Positions 36,714-45,425 of a DNA stretch of 64,000 nucleotides are shown in pieces; positions within the stretch are counted from its first letter, which is position 1; the number at the start of each line of letters is the position of its first letter. The DNA comes from Gammaproteobacteria bacterium (GTDB lineage: Bacteria > Pseudomonadota > Gammaproteobacteria > Pseudomonadales > Pseudohongiellaceae): NCBI GenBank assembly GCA_002711845.1, contig PASF01000002.1, positions 534,224 through 598,223 on the forward strand, written 5' to 3'. Below the pieces are notes generated by a model. It was not told the DNA's origin, did no database searches, and saw only the letters and a program-made list of their open reading frames with translations. The position numbers and the translations under genes are program-made.

Positions 36714-38869
36714 CAGTGACGGTCCTCGCTGTGCATGCGGTCACTGGCACGCAGGACCAGTTGTTGCACGCTGTCGTCGCCAGATTCCAGCAATGCCCAG
36801 CCGGCGTTGTAGCTAAACGGGTGTGGTTGTTCGATCGCCCTGGCAATGGTGCGCAGGCGTCTGAGTGCTGCCTGCGGGCCAAGCGGGTCGATATCGACCA
36901 TCAGAATGACGAAGTCATCGTCACCATACCTGGCAATGAGATCGGAGCCCCGGAAAGTCTCGCGCAGCAGGCGGCTGAACTCGATCAGCGCACGGTCACC
37001 TGCGGCCGGTCCGTGCTGTTGATTGAAGGCTTTGAAGTTGACCAGGTCAAGGAGGAACAGGCAGGCCTGTAAATCTGCGTCATGGCACAGAGAGAGGGCT
37101 TCCTGCGCCCGGGAGTCGAAGCCGCGCCGGTTTAGCATGTTGGTCAGCGGGTCAACGTGAGCAAGAAAATCGGCCGTCAGTTCGTTTTCAATCATCTGCG
37201 CGGCATGACGCAGTATGGCTTCATCATGCCGCGAGAACTCCCGTGGCTCGCGGTCAATCAGACAAAGCGTGCCCAACCTGCTGCCAGTGTCTGCGTGTAC
37301 CGGACAACCTGCATAAAAACGAATATTGGGGTCCTGCAGTACCAGCGGGTTGTTCTTGAACGCTGGGTTCTGTGTGGCATCCGGAATAACCATCACATCT
37401 TCCTGCTCGATGGCGTGGGTGCAAAAAGAAATGTCGCGAGCGGTTTCCGTCACATCAAGGCCGAGACTGGACTTGAACCATTGGCGATTGCTGTCGACCA
37501 GCGTAAACAGCGCGATCGGAACCCTGAACAGGCGGGCTGCCAGTCGTGTGATGCGGTCAAAACGCTCATCAGGGGGGGTGTCGAGAATGTTCAGTGAGTG
37601 CAGGACCTGCAGTCGTCTGGATTCGTCGCTCAGCTGTCCTTCCCGCAACCAGTCAAGCACCGCCTCAGCCGGCATGGGCCGGGCGATGGCGTACCCTTGT
37701 GCCAGATCGCAGCCAATGCTGCGCAGGTACTCGAGCGCTTCATCACTTTCGATACCTTCAGCAGAGGTGTAGAGGCCCAGCCCGTGGCCGAGATCGATGA
37801 TGGTTTTGATGACGGTGCGAGACTCTTTGGAGCCGGCGGCCGTCATGACAAACGACTTGTCGATCTTGATCTCGGAAAAAGGCAGCCTCGCCAGCTGCAG
37901 CATGGACGAATAGCCGGTGCCAAAGTCGTCGATCGACAGATGGAAACCTTTCATACGCAGTCGTGTGAGAATGTCGAGTGAGCTGATCGGGTCTTCCATG
38001 GCACAGGACTCGGTCAGTTCGAAGATCAGGCGCTCGGGACGGATGCCCATGCTTTGACAATACTCGTTCATGCGCTCGAACAGATCGATATTGTTCAGTG
38101 AGCTGGCGGAAATATTGATCGACAGTGTTATGTCGCGCAACCGCCGCCGCAAGTAGTCGAACTCTGCGGCGTCATCAAGCTGCAGGGGCAATTGCGACAG
38201 CCAGCGCAGGCCCTGCACCATGACCGATTCCGTCAGTGCGTCAATGAGGCCATAGCGCTCTGCGAGTGGAATAAACCGGTCCGGTCCCACCGGCCCGTAG
38301 TCGGGATGATGCCAGCGTGCGAGCGCCTCAAACCCGGCCAGCAGGCCGGTGCGGCAATTGATTTTAGGCTGATAAACCAGTGTTATCTGTTTCCTGTCCA
38401 GTGCTGTCTGCAAATCCTGGTGGCTGATGTCACTGTCGGAGGCGGTTGTCAGTTCCGCGACAGTAGGCATTGCCGTTGACGGGGTGTCGGCAGCGCCTTC
38501 ATCCTTAAGCAGTGCGCGCAGTCGGGCAGGAGAGAACGGCTTGGCCAGCACGCCGGCGATGTTGAGACCGTGTTCCGCCGCTGAGCGCGCCGCCGCATCA
38601 AGCACCCGGCCCCCGACGCCACTGGAAATGATGATCTCGGCGTGACAGCCCAGCCGCGCCAGCTCAACCATGACCTGTACACCGTCCATTCTGGGCATGA
38701 CCAGGTCGAGCGCGATGAAATCCGGTTGCCAGTCCTTGACCTGCTGGAAGAATGCCGCTGGCTCGTCAACATAACGCGCCTCTACTCCAGCCATGATCGC
38801 GATATTGGCAATCGTCTGCCCGGTCAGCGGGTCGTCATCCAGTATCAGTAATCGCGTCGTGGCTGCCAT
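36713..38869 (-). CDS. Response regulator with EAL, GAF and degenerate GGDEF domains
   Basis: The 718-residue protein should control cyclic-di-GMP. The domains in order are REC (1-125; acidic pocket Asp11-13, phosphorylation site Asp55, Lys110), EAL (about 150-400), GAF (about 430-570) and GGDEF (about 575-718). The EAL part is complete: EAL at 181-183, SINIS, ELTES, DDFGTGYSS, IKIDK, AEGIE and AQGYAIARPM, so it should be an active phosphodiesterase. The GGDEF part has GDDDF at 649-653 in place of GG(D/E)EF and is probably not a cyclase. This order is unusual, because GGDEF normally comes before EAL. It follows the PAS hybrid kinase by 18 bases, so the kinase probably phosphorylates its REC domain. 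Confidence 0.9.
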   Translation of the reverse strand: MAATTRLLILDDDPLTGQTIANIAIMAGVEARYVDEPAAFFQQVKDWQPDFIALDLVMPRMDGVQVMVELARLGCHAEIIISSGVGGRVLDAAARSAAEHGLNIAGVLAKPFSPARLRALLKDEGAADTPSTAMPTVAELTTASDSDISHQDLQTALDRKQITLVYQPKINCRTGLLAGFEALARWHHPDYGPVGPDRFIPLAERYGLIDALTESVMVQGLRWLSQLPLQLDDAAEFDYLRRRLRDITLSINISASSLNNIDLFERMNEYCQSMGIRPERLIFELTESCAMEDPISSLDILTRLRMKGFHLSIDDFGTGYSSMLQLARLPFSEIKIDKSFVMTAAGSKESRTVIKTIIDLGHGLGLYTSAEGIESDEALEYLRSIGCDLAQGYAIARPMPAEAVLDWLREGQLSDESRRLQVLHSLNILDTPPDERFDRITRLAARLFRVPIALFTLVDSNRQWFKSSLGLDVTETARDISFCTHAIEQEDVMVIPDATQNPAFKNNPLVLQDPNIRFYAGCPVHADTGSRLGTLCLIDREPREFSRHDEAILRHAAQMIENELTADFLAHVDPLTNMLNRRGFDSRAQEALSLCHDADLQACLFLLDLVNFKAFNQQHGPAAGDRALIEFSRLLRETFRGSDLIARYGDDDFVILMVDIDPLGPQAALRRLRTIARAIEQPHPFSYNAGWALLESGDDSVQQLVLRASDRMHSEDRH

Positions 38870-38887
38870 CGCTGGAGTCCCATCGTT

Positions 38888-41194
38888 CTATTCGATTGTG
38901 GTGACATTGTGCATCGTTTTGAGCTTGCCTAACAGATCTTCACGACGCCAGGGTTTGCTTAGCAGATGGGTGCCGGCGCCGAGTCGACCCTGACGTAACA
39001 TGGCGTTTTCGGTGTAACCGGAGGTGAACAGGACCTGAAGATTGGGTTGCAGCAGGCGAGCTGCGCTGGCCAATTCGGGGCCGTCCATGCCATCACCCAT
39101 CATGACGTCTGTGAACAGCAGGTCGAAAGGACCCCATCGTTTAAGCTTGTCCAGTGCTTCGTCGCCATGGGTGGCGCTGATGACGTCAAAGCCGAGTGCC
39201 TGAAACTGCTTCTCTGCATATTGCCTGACCAGGGGCTCATCTTCAACCAGCAGAACTTTGCCAGCGGTCAACAGGGCGTCGATGGTGTTGTGTCCGTCGT
39301 GACCGTCGTCCTGTCTGCGAGGGGCCGCAGTGTCGGCGCTGACGGGCAGATACATGCGCACCGTGGTGCCGTTCCCGGGTTCGGAGTACATCGAGATATG
39401 GCCGCCTGACTGTTTGATAAAACCGTAAACCATGCTCAGACCCAGGCCCGAACCCTGGCCTCCTGGCTTGGTGGTAAAGAACGGATCGAACGCCCGTGCG
39501 CGGACCTCGGCATTCATGCCCGCACCTGTGTCCGAGACAGCAATCGTGACATAGCGGCCAGGCACAGCTTCCGGATGCAGCTGGACATACGTTGCATCCA
39601 GCTCGCTGCTGCCAACTTCGACAAGCAATTTGCCTTGCTCGGGCATGGCGTCGCGCGCATTAAGGCACAGATTCAGCACAGCGCTCTCCAGCTGCGGCGG
39701 ATCAATGATCACCGCCGGCAGGCCGGGTTCGGCGATCAGTTTTAGACTGATACGTTCGGGTATCGCTTGTCGGACCAGTGCCTGAATATTGGCAAGCAGC
39801 GCGGCAACGTCTGTGGGCTGTGGTGTCAGTGGCTGTTTGCGGGCAAAGGCAAGCAGACGTTGGACGAGTTCGGCAGCGCGCTGGCTGGCTTCGTTGATCA
39901 TGGTGACCAGCGGGCGCTGTTCTGCGCCCAGTGCCTGATCTTCTGCCAGCAGTTCGGCGTTACCCTGAATCACCGTAAGCAGGTTATTGAAATCGTGCGC
40001 CACGCCGCCGGTCAGCTCGCCAACCGTCTGCAGGCGCTGTGCATGACTGAGCTGCTCTTCCAGCTGCCGCTTTTGCGTAATATCCGTCATGCCGGCGATA
40101 AGCCTGATGGCAGCACCGTCCTTGTCACGGATGACAAAACCGTGTTCTTCCACAATGGCGACAGAATTGTCTTTACGGATGAACCGGTACAGGCTGTGCA
40201 ATCGATCCCGGTCTGAATTGAGCGTATCGTAAATAGCCGCCACGGCCTGGTCCCGGTCATCCGGGTGCAGTCGTTCTGTCCAGCTGCCCGGCTTGGCCAT
40301 CATTTCCTCGCGGGTGTAACCAAACAGGTTGGTCACGCCCTGGTTCCACCAGATGCGGTCGGTCTGAATATCCCAGTCTGAGATCGCATCGACAGTGGCC
40401 TTGGCCAGGTGTTCAAAACGTTCGGCGTATACCCGAATATCATGGATGTCGATTGCCGATCCACACCATTTTATGACGGTGCCATCTTCGTCGCGGACCG
40501 GGGCGCCCTGCAGCAAATGCCAGCGCCAGTTGCCATCATGGCGGCAGAGCCTGCATTCCAGCTCGTAGGTAACCCGGCGTTTTGTCGCGTCCTTCCAATG
40601 TGCGCTCAAGACAGTCAGGTCGTCAGGATGGATGATGCTTTGCCATTGCTGGCCTGAGGCCAGCACGACCCTGGGTTTGCCGGTGTACTCGCTCAGCGCC
40701 AGATTGACATAGTCCAGATTGCCGTCAGGGTTCGCCGTCCAGATTATCTGGGGAATGGCGTCGGCAAACAGCTGGAATTGCCGGGGGTACTGAAACGGAG
40801 CCAGTGGATCGTCGGGCGGCGGCGTAAGCTGTTTCAGCGCCTGGTGATCGGCAGCAAGCTGCTGGACGTCGCGCTGCAGATGCTGATAACGCTGCATGAT
40901 ATACCCACACAGGCTGGCAATAATGCCCATCTGAACGATGGAAATGGCCCGGTTGCTGCCCCAGTACTGAAATGCCAGTCCGGGCGGAGACACAAAAATG
41001 CCGATCACGGTCAGCAAGATGCTGAACACCGTCATGCCGACCAGAAACCGCCGGCTGCCAGACAGAGCCCCCATGGCAATGCTGAACAGATACAGATCAC
41101 CGTGCGCGAAACCCAGCGGTGTAAAGGCATCGAGTATCAGTATCAACAGGGCGACGAGAATGCTGCCGGTCTGTAACAGAAGTCTGTGTTGCAT
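38888..41194 (-). CDS. Membrane-bound PAS hybrid sensor histidine kinase
   Basis: From the ATG at 41194 the protein has 768 residues. It has four or five membrane segments in the first 120 residues, then two PAS domains (one with YVNLALSEYTGK and the other with NLFGYTREEM, each followed by a PAC segment), a HisKA domain with the phospho-acceptor His in [13 protein letters not shown], an HATPase_c domain with DTGAGM and [14 protein letters not shown], and a C-terminal REC domain with VLLVEDEP, the Asp of LLFTDVMM, and the Lys of LLSKPWR. The signal is unknown. The frame is open to 41362, but the ATG chosen starts just before the first membrane segment. It precedes the REC-EAL-GAF-GGDEF gene and is its likely partner. 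Confidence 0.9.
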   Translation of the reverse strand: MQHRLLLQTGSILVALLILILDAFTPLGFAHGDLYLFSIAMGALSGSRRFLVGMTVFSILLTVIGIFVSPPGLAFQYWGSNRAISIVQMGIIASLCGYIMQRYQHLQRDVQQLAADHQALKQLTPPPDDPLAPFQYPRQFQLFADAIPQIIWTANPDGNLDYVNLALSEYTGKPRVVLASGQQWQSIIHPDDLTVLSAHWKDATKRRVTYELECRLCRHDGNWRWHLLQGAPVRDEDGTVIKWCGSAIDIHDIRVYAERFEHLAKATVDAISDWDIQTDRIWWNQGVTNLFGYTREEMMAKPGSWTERLHPDDRDQAVAAIYDTLNSDRDRLHSLYRFIRKDNSVAIVEEHGFVIRDKDGAAIRLIAGMTDITQKRQLEEQLSHAQRLQTVGELTGGVAHDFNNLLTVIQGNAELLAEDQALGAEQRPLVTMINEASQRAAELVQRLLAFARKQPLTPQPTDVAALLANIQALVRQAIPERISLKLIAEPGLPAVIIDPPQLESAVLNLCLNARDAMPEQGKLLVEVGSSELDATYVQLHPEAVPGRYVTIAVSDTGAGMNAEVRARAFDPFFTTKPGGQGSGLGLSMVYGFIKQSGGHISMYSEPGNGTTVRMYLPVSADTAAPRRQDDGHDGHNTIDALLTAGKVLLVEDEPLVRQYAEKQFQALGFDVISATHGDEALDKLKRWGPFDLLFTDVMMGDGMDGPELASAARLLQPNLQVLFTSGYTENAMLRQGRLGAGTHLLSKPWRREDLLGKLKTMHNVTTIE

Positions 41195-41397
41195 TGGGTG
41201 TGGCCTGTAAACCCTGTGGTCAGCTGCAGCCAGCACTGAACCACGCAGATTTGTCGCATTGTAACAACTTAATACCCGAGCGTCTGCGTCAAATGAGCGA
41301 TGATGCAGGATGCCGCCTGCCGAGCTATGATGTGCCACTGAAATCACCACATGGCCTGTCACTGACCATCAAACGGGCTGCAAAAATGGAGAGTTTT

Positions 41398-42669
41398 ATG
41401 TCAGAGACACTTGATGGCGCATTGAGTCAGCTGAAAAAAGCCGCCTGCCACACCAACGTGCCGGATGAGGTGCTGGAGGCACTGAACTTCCCCAAGGAAG
41501 TATTGACTGCGCGTATCAGTGTGCGCATGGACGATGGTAGCCGCCGCTCTTTTCAGGCCTGGCGTTGCCGCTACGATGACACCCGCGGTCCGACCAAGGG
41601 TGGTATCCGGTTCCATCCCGATGCCAATTTTGAGGAAGTGGTGACACTGGCTTTCTGGATGACCTTCAAATGTGCTGTGGTCAATCTGCCATATGGTGGT
41701 GGCAAAGGCGCCATACGGGTTGATCCGAGAGAGTTGTCACGGCGCGAGTTGGAGCGTTTGTCACGCGCCTATGTGCATGCTTTTGCCAGTATGATAGGCC
41801 CGGATCGCGATATCCCCGCGCCGGATGTCTACACCAATGCCAGAATCATGGGCTGGATGGCTGATGAGTATTCCAGCCTGGTGGGATACCCGAGCCCGGC
41901 CGTGATTACCGGCAAGCCAATTCCGCTGGGAGGCTCACTGGGCCGTGACGATGCCACGGCCCGGGGGGGATTCTATGTGCTGAACAACCTGCTCACAGAA
42001 ATAGGTCTGGAAGATTGCCAGCGCCGCGCCGTTGTTCAGGGCTTTGGCAATGCCGGTGCGACCATTGCGACGCTGTTGCACCAGGATGGCTGGAAAGTCA
42101 TCGCGGTATCCGACACGGGTGGCTGCGTGCATGATGATAGCGGCCTGGACCCGCACAAGCTGAAAGATGCCAAGCAAAAGCACGGCTCAGTGACCGGTTA
42201 TGCCAAAGATGCCAATGGCAACAAAGTGACAGTCATGAAGTGCGAGGAGATATTTGCGCTGCAGTGTGATCTGCTGGTGCCGGCGGCAATGGAGGACCAG
42301 ATCACCAGTGACAACGTTGACAGCATCAAAGCGTCCGTGATCATGGAACTGGCCAATGGCCCGGTCACCTCGGATGCCGATACCGTGCTGGAGAAAAACG
42401 GCGTGATCGTGATTCCGGATATTCTTGCCAATGCCGGTGGTGTTACGGTGTCCTATTTTGAATGGGTGCAGAACCGGCAGGGACTGTACTGGACCGAAGA
42501 GGAGGTTCAGCACAAGCTGCGGCCGATCATGGAGCGAGAGAGCGGGGCGGTCTGGCGCCTGGCACAACAAAAGGGCACTACCCTGCGGACAGCGGCCTAT
42601 GTGCTGGGCCTGGAGCGAATTGCCGAGGCAATCCAGGCGCATGGAACGCAAAACTATTTTTGTCCTTGA
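41398..42669 (+). CDS. Glutamate dehydrogenase (Glu/Leu/Phe/Val dehydrogenase family)
   Basis: This enzyme interconverts glutamate with 2-oxoglutarate and ammonia. The 423-residue protein has the dimerisation/substrate domain with TRGPTKGGIRFHP, the catalytic Lys region LPYGGGKGAI and DIPAPDVYT, and a Rossmann domain with QGFGNAGATIA. The length and these motifs fit the hexameric small GDH class. I cannot assign NAD or NADP use with confidence, and branched-chain specificity is not fully excluded. The frame is open to 41194; I chose the ATG at 41398, which has GGAG six bases upstream. The 203 bases between it and the divergent hybrid kinase hold both promoters, but I see no clear boxes. Confidence 0.88.
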   Translation: MSETLDGALSQLKKAACHTNVPDEVLEALNFPKEVLTARISVRMDDGSRRSFQAWRCRYDDTRGPTKGGIRFHPDANFEEVVTLAFWMTFKCAVVNLPYGGGKGAIRVDPRELSRRELERLSRAYVHAFASMIGPDRDIPAPDVYTNARIMGWMADEYSSLVGYPSPAVITGKPIPLGGSLGRDDATARGGFYVLNNLLTEIGLEDCQRRAVVQGFGNAGATIATLLHQDGWKVIAVSDTGGCVHDDSGLDPHKLKDAKQKHGSVTGYAKDANGNKVTVMKCEEIFALQCDLLVPAAMEDQITSDNVDSIKASVIMELANGPVTSDADTVLEKNGVIVIPDILANAGGVTVSYFEWVQNRQGLYWTEEEVQHKLRPIMERESGAVWRLAQQKGTTLRTAAYVLGLERIAEAIQAHGTQNYFCP

Positions 42670-42693
42670 TGGCCCTGAACCTGATAGACGCGC

Positions 42694-44637
42694 TTACGTC
42701 AGAATGCCGGAAAGCGCCAGTCGGGTTTCTGTACCTTGAGGGCTGCTTGTCCAGTTTACCTGCGCCGCAATCTCGGCGGCGCGGCTCCTGATATTATTCA
42801 GACCGCTCCCGCCAGACGTTGCCGCCCCCAGGCCCACGCCGTTGTCTGTCACACAAATCGTCAGTGAGTGGCTGTCCGCGCTGACCAGAATGCGGACATG
42901 ACTGGCGCCGGCGTGACGGATAATATTGCTGACCAGCTCTTTCATGATGCGATTGACATTGAATGCGGTTGCCGACGCAAGCAGTGGGTCCGGCAGCTCG
43001 CCGGTCTGCTGCCAGTCCACGGTATGGCCGGAGCCAAGCAGGCGGAGTTCGGTCTCCTCGCGAATGTCACTGAGCAATTTGCTGAGTGTTTGATCCGGCG
43101 TATTGGCCTTGGAGACGGCCTGACGCAAGCTGTCGAGCGCGGAGCGCGCCATATCTTCCATTTTGCGATCCGAGCCGGCATGAATGATGGACAGCAATCG
43201 TGAACCGACATCATCATGCAGGTCGCGATAGATCTTCAGGCGTTCATGTTCAGCTGCCTGCTGTCGTTCAAGTAAACGCCGTTCCTCATAACTGCGGGCA
43301 ATGGCCTGGCGGCCCTGTTCCAGCTTTTGCTCGAGTTCCTGGTTGAGGGTTTCAGCTTCTGACAGGGCGTCGGTAAAGCGTTTCAGGAGTACCGCAGAAA
43401 AAACCAGCAACAGCACCGGAATGCCGAAGTGTGCATAGGTCAATGCGCTGTCCCAGCGCTGAGCATTGTCAAAAAACATCTGAAAGGCACTGTAACTGAA
43501 CAGCGCCATTTGCGACAGCACGGCCAGGGTGACGACGATCGCTTCTGACTGGCGTTGGCGAACAGCGATGTGGGCCACGCGCAGAATCATGAAACCCAGT
43601 ACGGTCACGCCGACCAGGTGCATACTGTAGGCGCTGTACCAGAACCACTGGGGCGGCACCAGAAAATGTGAGCTGCAGGCAGCAAGGGTCCACAACAGGA
43701 ACAGGCGCTCCCGGCCGGCTTTGCGGACGTGGGTCAGGCGGCCAATAAAGCCGTAGAGGAAAAATGTACAGCTATCAATGGCTGAATGGACCAGAGGCAG
43801 CCAAATGTCGTAAGGCAAAGGATTGTGATAAATCACGGTGTGCAGTGTGCCCGTCGCCCACGCCAGCCCGGCGGCACTGAACCAAAGGTAGGCAGTGTCC
43901 TGGCGCCGCAGCAGCCAAAGCGCGAGTGTGAACCCGCTGATGATCACTGCAAATGCCAGCAGGATGCGGTTGATATCCACCTGGCGGAACAGGCGGGCAT
44001 CGTGAATTTCCTGAAGCGTATCCCGCGGACCAAACAGCACCGGCGCAAGGTTGCCTCCCCAGGGTGTCACACGCAACCTGATCAGCACTTCGTTGTCACC
44101 AGGTCGCCACAGGTCGTCGACAATGTTGGCCAGTAAGGGGCGGTTCCAGGCAGTGGTCAGCCGGCCCGCCCGATCACTGTTGGCGGCGATCTGGGTGCCA
44201 TTGAAGTAGACGGCGGCTGACAGATTGTAACGCCACAAGAGCAGGCTGTAGTTGCGGTCGTTGGCTGGCGCAGGCAAGTAAAACCGAATCCACACGTCGC
44301 TGCCTTCTGATGGTGTCGTTAGCGCTGACGGCAGGTCGGCGCTCATCAGGGGTAGCGTGAGCGGGCGCCAGACCCGTGAACTGTCCCGCGCCGGCAAGTC
44401 ATCAGCGGCCGTGTATTGCGCCGTGGTGACTTCTGTCAGTGGATCCTCTGTCAGCGGGGCTCCTGTCACTGGGTCAACGGCGGCGGTGTCGGCGGCATGG
44501 GCGAGCGTGCAGGACAAGGTCACCAGCACGATCATTGACCCGCCCCGCAACAGGTTCAAATTCAGGCACAGAGCCACTAAGCGGAATAGCCAACTGCGGC
44601 ACCCCGGTTGCAGCCGATGATCTGTCGTGGGAAACAT
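42694..44637 (-). CDS. 7TMR-DISM-like sensor histidine kinase (NarX/HisKA_3 type)
   Basis: The 647-residue protein has a signal-like N-terminal segment, a periplasmic beta-sandwich (about 70-215; WIRFYLPAP, VYFNGTQIAANS) that resembles the 7TMR-DISM or glycoside-binding type, seven membrane segments (about 220-430), a coiled coil, a HisKA_3-like dimerisation region with RDLHDDVGSRLL, and an HATPase_c domain with ELVSNIIRHAGA, DNGVGLG and GSGLNNIRSRA. Such kinases pair with NarL-type regulators, and one is encoded divergently 110 bases away. The periplasmic fold suggests a carbohydrate or small-molecule signal, but this is inference. Confidence 0.85.
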   Translation of the reverse strand: MFPTTDHRLQPGCRSWLFRLVALCLNLNLLRGGSMIVLVTLSCTLAHAADTAAVDPVTGAPLTEDPLTEVTTAQYTAADDLPARDSSRVWRPLTLPLMSADLPSALTTPSEGSDVWIRFYLPAPANDRNYSLLLWRYNLSAAVYFNGTQIAANSDRAGRLTTAWNRPLLANIVDDLWRPGDNEVLIRLRVTPWGGNLAPVLFGPRDTLQEIHDARLFRQVDINRILLAFAVIISGFTLALWLLRRQDTAYLWFSAAGLAWATGTLHTVIYHNPLPYDIWLPLVHSAIDSCTFFLYGFIGRLTHVRKAGRERLFLLWTLAACSSHFLVPPQWFWYSAYSMHLVGVTVLGFMILRVAHIAVRQRQSEAIVVTLAVLSQMALFSYSAFQMFFDNAQRWDSALTYAHFGIPVLLLVFSAVLLKRFTDALSEAETLNQELEQKLEQGRQAIARSYEERRLLERQQAAEHERLKIYRDLHDDVGSRLLSIIHAGSDRKMEDMARSALDSLRQAVSKANTPDQTLSKLLSDIREETELRLLGSGHTVDWQQTGELPDPLLASATAFNVNRIMKELVSNIIRHAGASHVRILVSADSHSLTICVTDNGVGLGAATSGGSGLNNIRSRAAEIAAQVNWTSSPQGTETRLALSGILT

Positions 44638-44747
44638 GCCAGGTTCCTGTTGCTGACCTCGTGAACCCCTGTCTATGGGGGGTGTACAAGCAATCTGTCA
44701 TTGTCTACAGTCAGACCGGAAAAGCAATCCCCCAGGAAGGGCATACT

Positions 44748-45401
44748 ATGTGGGCTTCTGAGCAAGGCTTGGCACTGGTCGTTGAGGATAACAGGGAAAC
44801 CCGGCGCTGGCTCGTGTCCTGCATTGCAACCGCATTCCCGGCAATGACCGTGCATGAGTCCGCTGACCTGTCGACGGCGCTGGGGCTGCTGCAGCACCAT
44901 GATTTCGATCTGGCATTGGTGGATCTGGGCTTGCCGGACGGCAGTGGCATGGACGTAATACGGGCTCTGCAGGCTCGCCCTGAGCCCTGTTATGTGGTGG
45001 TGGCAACCATTTACGATGACGACAGGAATCTGTTTGCGGCGCTGAAACTTGGCGCAAAGGGCTATATCCTGAAAGATCAGGACAGGGAGCGCATCGTCAG
45101 TTATCTGCAAGGTATCAAAAAGAACCAGCCGGCAATTTCAGCCGCTGCGTCGCAGCGGCTGATTGAGCACTTCAACAGCAAGGGCGAGGCGATGCAGACC
45201 TCTGCATTGACGCCTCGCGAAACGGATGTGTTATGCTTGGTAGGGAAGGGCTACAGCGTTGAGGATGCAGCCGCCATGCTGAGCCTTGCACCGGATACGG
45301 TGAAAGGGTACGTCAAAAGTATCTACACCAAACTTGGGGTGTCGAATCGCTCTGAGGTTACTCTGGAAGCCATTCGGCTGGGGATCATTGACCCGGACTG
45401 A
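44748..45401 (+). CDS. NarL/LuxR-type response regulator
   Basis: From the ATG at 44748 the protein has 217 residues: a REC domain (about 8-125) with VVEDN, phospho-acceptor Asp59 in ALVDLGLPDGSG, and Lys in YILKDQ, then a LuxR-type helix-turn-helix (about 145-210) with LTPRETDVL and KGYVKSIYTKLGVSNRSE. The frame is open 300 bases upstream, but an AGGAAGGG ribosome site supports this start. It is divergent from the 7TMR-DISM-like kinase, its likely partner. A perfect hairpin starts inside its last codons. Confidence 0.9.
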   Translation: MWASEQGLALVVEDNRETRRWLVSCIATAFPAMTVHESADLSTALGLLQHHDFDLALVDLGLPDGSGMDVIRALQARPEPCYVVVATIYDDDRNLFAALKLGAKGYILKDQDRERIVSYLQGIKKNQPAISAAASQRLIEHFNSKGEAMQTSALTPRETDVLCLVGKGYSVEDAAAMLSLAPDTVKGYVKSIYTKLGVSNRSEVTLEAIRLGIIDPD

Positions 45402-45419
45402 TATGACAGTCCGGGTCAA
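45388..45419. terminator. Perfect 13-bp hairpin over the response regulator stop, shared by two convergent genes
   Basis: The arms TTGACCCGGACTG and CAGTCCGGGTCAA are perfect, with a 6-base loop, and the stop codon lies at the arm-loop junction. The end of rhlE is seven bases beyond it. No T-tract follows on either strand, so it may stop transcription or protect the 3' ends of both messages without being a classic intrinsic terminator. Confidence 0.55.
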
Positions 45420-45425
45420 GGGTGG

